From Schoenoplectus triqueter (Eukaryota > Streptophyta > Magnoliopsida > Poales > Cyperaceae): a stretch of 29,954 nucleotides of DNA. The DNA lies in NCBI GenBank assembly GCA_964058805.1, contig CAXKVV010001153.1, positions 1 through 29,954 of the forward strand, given 5' to 3'. Position numbers and translations under genes: made by a program. The notes beneath the pieces are model-generated. The model was given only the letters and a program-made list of their open reading frames with translations. It ran no database searches and was not told the DNA's origin. Within the stretch, counting starts at the first letter, position 1. The number at the start of each line of letters is the position of its first letter. Shown here piece by piece: positions 27,834-29,954 of this stretch.

Positions 27834-29954
27834 AAAGATAACAGAGATTTTAGATAATAGTGGATTCGGATCCAAAACATTTGACATCCAGTATCTAATT
27901 GTTGTGATTCTCTTCAAATTATTTTATGTAGCATCACTCGGTCATGACATTACTAGTTCCAAATTTTTATTCTTTGCAACTTCGCCAAAAATAGTATTGA
28001 AAATTGCAACCGACAATATAAAAATTCAAAAAAAAAAGAAAAAAAAATATCGGCAGTCGTACCTAGCTTTTCGACATGACTCAGCAAGTCCAATTTCCTT
28101 CATTAATTATGTAACTTCAATAATGCAGTTGTTTAAGATACCAGCCTCAACTTGATCCCCTAATAAGATTTCCCGAAATAAATTTATTATTTTTTAAACA
28201 AACAGAGAGTTAGTTTATGTGTCTTTAGATAAGTAGAGAAAGCGAAAGTTGGGAGGAACTTCTCTTAGGTTGTCTCATATACATAAATAGAAATTGTAGG
28301 TAAAGTCATGGGTTGCTTCCAGGCCAAATATCTAAGTAAGTTTTATATATATATGAAAAAGAAATCATAGTTCTAAGTAAGTTTTATATATTACACTTGC
28401 AAAGAACAATGTTGACTTTTATAAATATAGTATCTTTCATAGATTATATAATGTTCTTCAATTGATTCAAGATTAGCTTTATCATTATCGTGTTTCTTTT
28501 TTAGTATGAAGCTCTTCATTGGTTGAATCGGGGGTATAATATACAAGTTGATGGAAAACTTAACTAAAAATGAAGATTTCGTCAATAAGTGATTATGAGG
28601 GTTTAATTACGGAACTAATATGGATAGAGCTGTTAGATTGAAGTAATCCTAGTAGTTGTCATCTCCTTTCAACACATGTTTTACATGTTGGGCTGGATTT
28701 ATTTGATGTAATATTTATATCAGAATGTCTGAGAGTGCTTCCCAAGAAACTTCAATCAAACTATATGAAACTATGCATATTATAGTATGAGCTTAATTAA
28801 GTAAACTCAACTTGTACAAATCAACATAACAAGTTAACAACTTGAAACACTTATTAGTCTCCTTGGCGTGCGACTTAGATCCATGGAGGAAAAGAGAAAG
28901 GGAAATAAATGTTAAATATTATATTTCATAGTTTTATTGTACCTATTTTTGAAGTATTTTAATTCATGCAAATGGAATTGAAGCAGTGATCCTCTTCCCC
29001 ACCAAAATTTCAAACCCCCTTACCTGATTTCCACCACTTTCCTTTAATTTATTCTCCTCCATGTTAGTTGACAGAAGAAGAAAACGAAATTACAAAAGAG
29101 CAGTGACCCATTATTCTGACTTAAAGGCACTGGAAAACTACTGTAACTGCAAGTAGCCAAGTAGCACATAGTCTTCTCCATGTAATAAAAAGAAATCATT
29201 TATTATAGATCGGATATTTGGAGAAGATTTCTTTTTCTTTTTCAGGGCCTCTGAAGAACTGAATCCACATCCCTGATCCCCTGCAACCTCCAAGAGGAGA
29301 ATTATATTTCAACTAGAACTGAAATCCAGATAACATTTTTCCATTTTTGTACTTTTAGTTCGACCATCAGTGTCCCAATTAATTGATGTTATTTAATATG
29401 AAGTTATGCCGCAGATTTTTCACTAAAAGAAAGAAACTAAGAAAAAGGAATTTAAAAAGTCATATTTTTTTGGCATTAACATATAACCAGGAGAACAATA
29501 GGTCAATAGCACCAAAAACTAACACACACAGAGATACCAAATAAAGGAAATAAAAGAACTGATGGAAATAATTTGTAATCATTTGGGGTTATACTTGAAC
29601 ATTCAAAAGAAAAACAAAAATACTAGGAGGTTGTCTGAGCAAAGGGAGCTAACAACAATATATTACTTGTGTACCAGCACAGACTGTACCAGAATAAAAG
29701 CATCCAAAAAATGAGCACCGAAAAAAAGTGGGTGATGATGCCAAAAATTTTCACAGTCATGAATCACATACTCCAAGCATTTGTTCGGATTCACAAACGA
29801 TATCTTACACAATTAGCAACAGTAGAGAAATTTCGGCCAGCTTTTTAAGCCCAAATTTAATCGAGGTGAACTTGTAATATGTAATTCTCTACCTTCAAAG
29901 AATCATCTGGAATTCATTTTTCTTTATTATGATGATACGTATTTGTGTTATCAG

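Larger units (their letters stand above)
26474..29954. other. Presenilin 3' flank and gene-free AT-rich region
   Basis: The first several hundred bases (to about 27,000) have a more balanced composition and probably include the presenilin 3' UTR. Beyond that I find no supported exon; frames up to 149 codons are low-complexity and match no family I recognise. The region holds an imperfect hairpin at 27742-27833, a short direct repeat near 28331 and 28372, and a short TA run near 28345. The last bases could border a gene outside the window, but nothing shows this. Confidence 0.5.

Noticed and set aside
27474..28155. Two overlapping plus-strand frames of 114 and 149 codons
   Set aside because: No family resemblance, AT-rich low-complexity translation, and the region contains a hairpin; treated as chance frames.

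Overview
This window is nuclear DNA of a flowering plant. The evidence is intron-split genes with GT-AG junctions, plant-only protein families (a PAP1/24/27-type purple acid phosphatase, a POLAR-like protein, a P-class PPR protein, an intronless presenilin), very AT-rich intergenic DNA, and a typical plant load of small transposable elements. The sequence alone does not settle the species.

Layout. 1-3294: gene-free, AT-rich, with fold-back element remnants. 3295-7346 (+): a 12-exon purple acid phosphatase gene of about 619 residues. 7669-8600: two head-to-tail non-autonomous Helitrons. 8601-12900: gene-free, holding a MULE-like MITE fragment, a Helitron-like fragment, a decayed RTE-clade LINE (minus strand) and a MITE with a 9-bp target-site duplication. 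About 13.1-18.9 kb (+): a POLAR-like gene with a perfect 261-bp tandem duplication in its 5' region, a probable 5'-UTR intron, and a 2.5-kb first coding intron packed with six fold-back elements bounded by TA-rich sequence. 19629-21827 (-): an intronless PPR gene convergent with the POLAR-like gene. 21958-22724: two nested MITEs of one family, each with its own 9-bp target-site duplication. 22960-23850: a hAT-type element inserted in the middle of a palindrome. 24404-25066: a second hAT-type element ending 168 bp before the presenilin start codon. 25235-26473 (+): presenilin. 26474-29954: gene-free as far as can be seen.

The four genes do unrelated jobs (secreted metallophosphoesterase, polarity or coiled-coil protein, mitochondrial RNA factor, intramembrane aspartyl protease), and nothing suggests a cluster acting in one pathway. 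The notable content is the mobile-element structure: nested and tandem insertions with readable target-site duplications, RTE-type 3' tails in the introns of two of the genes, and the fold-back array in the POLAR-like intron.
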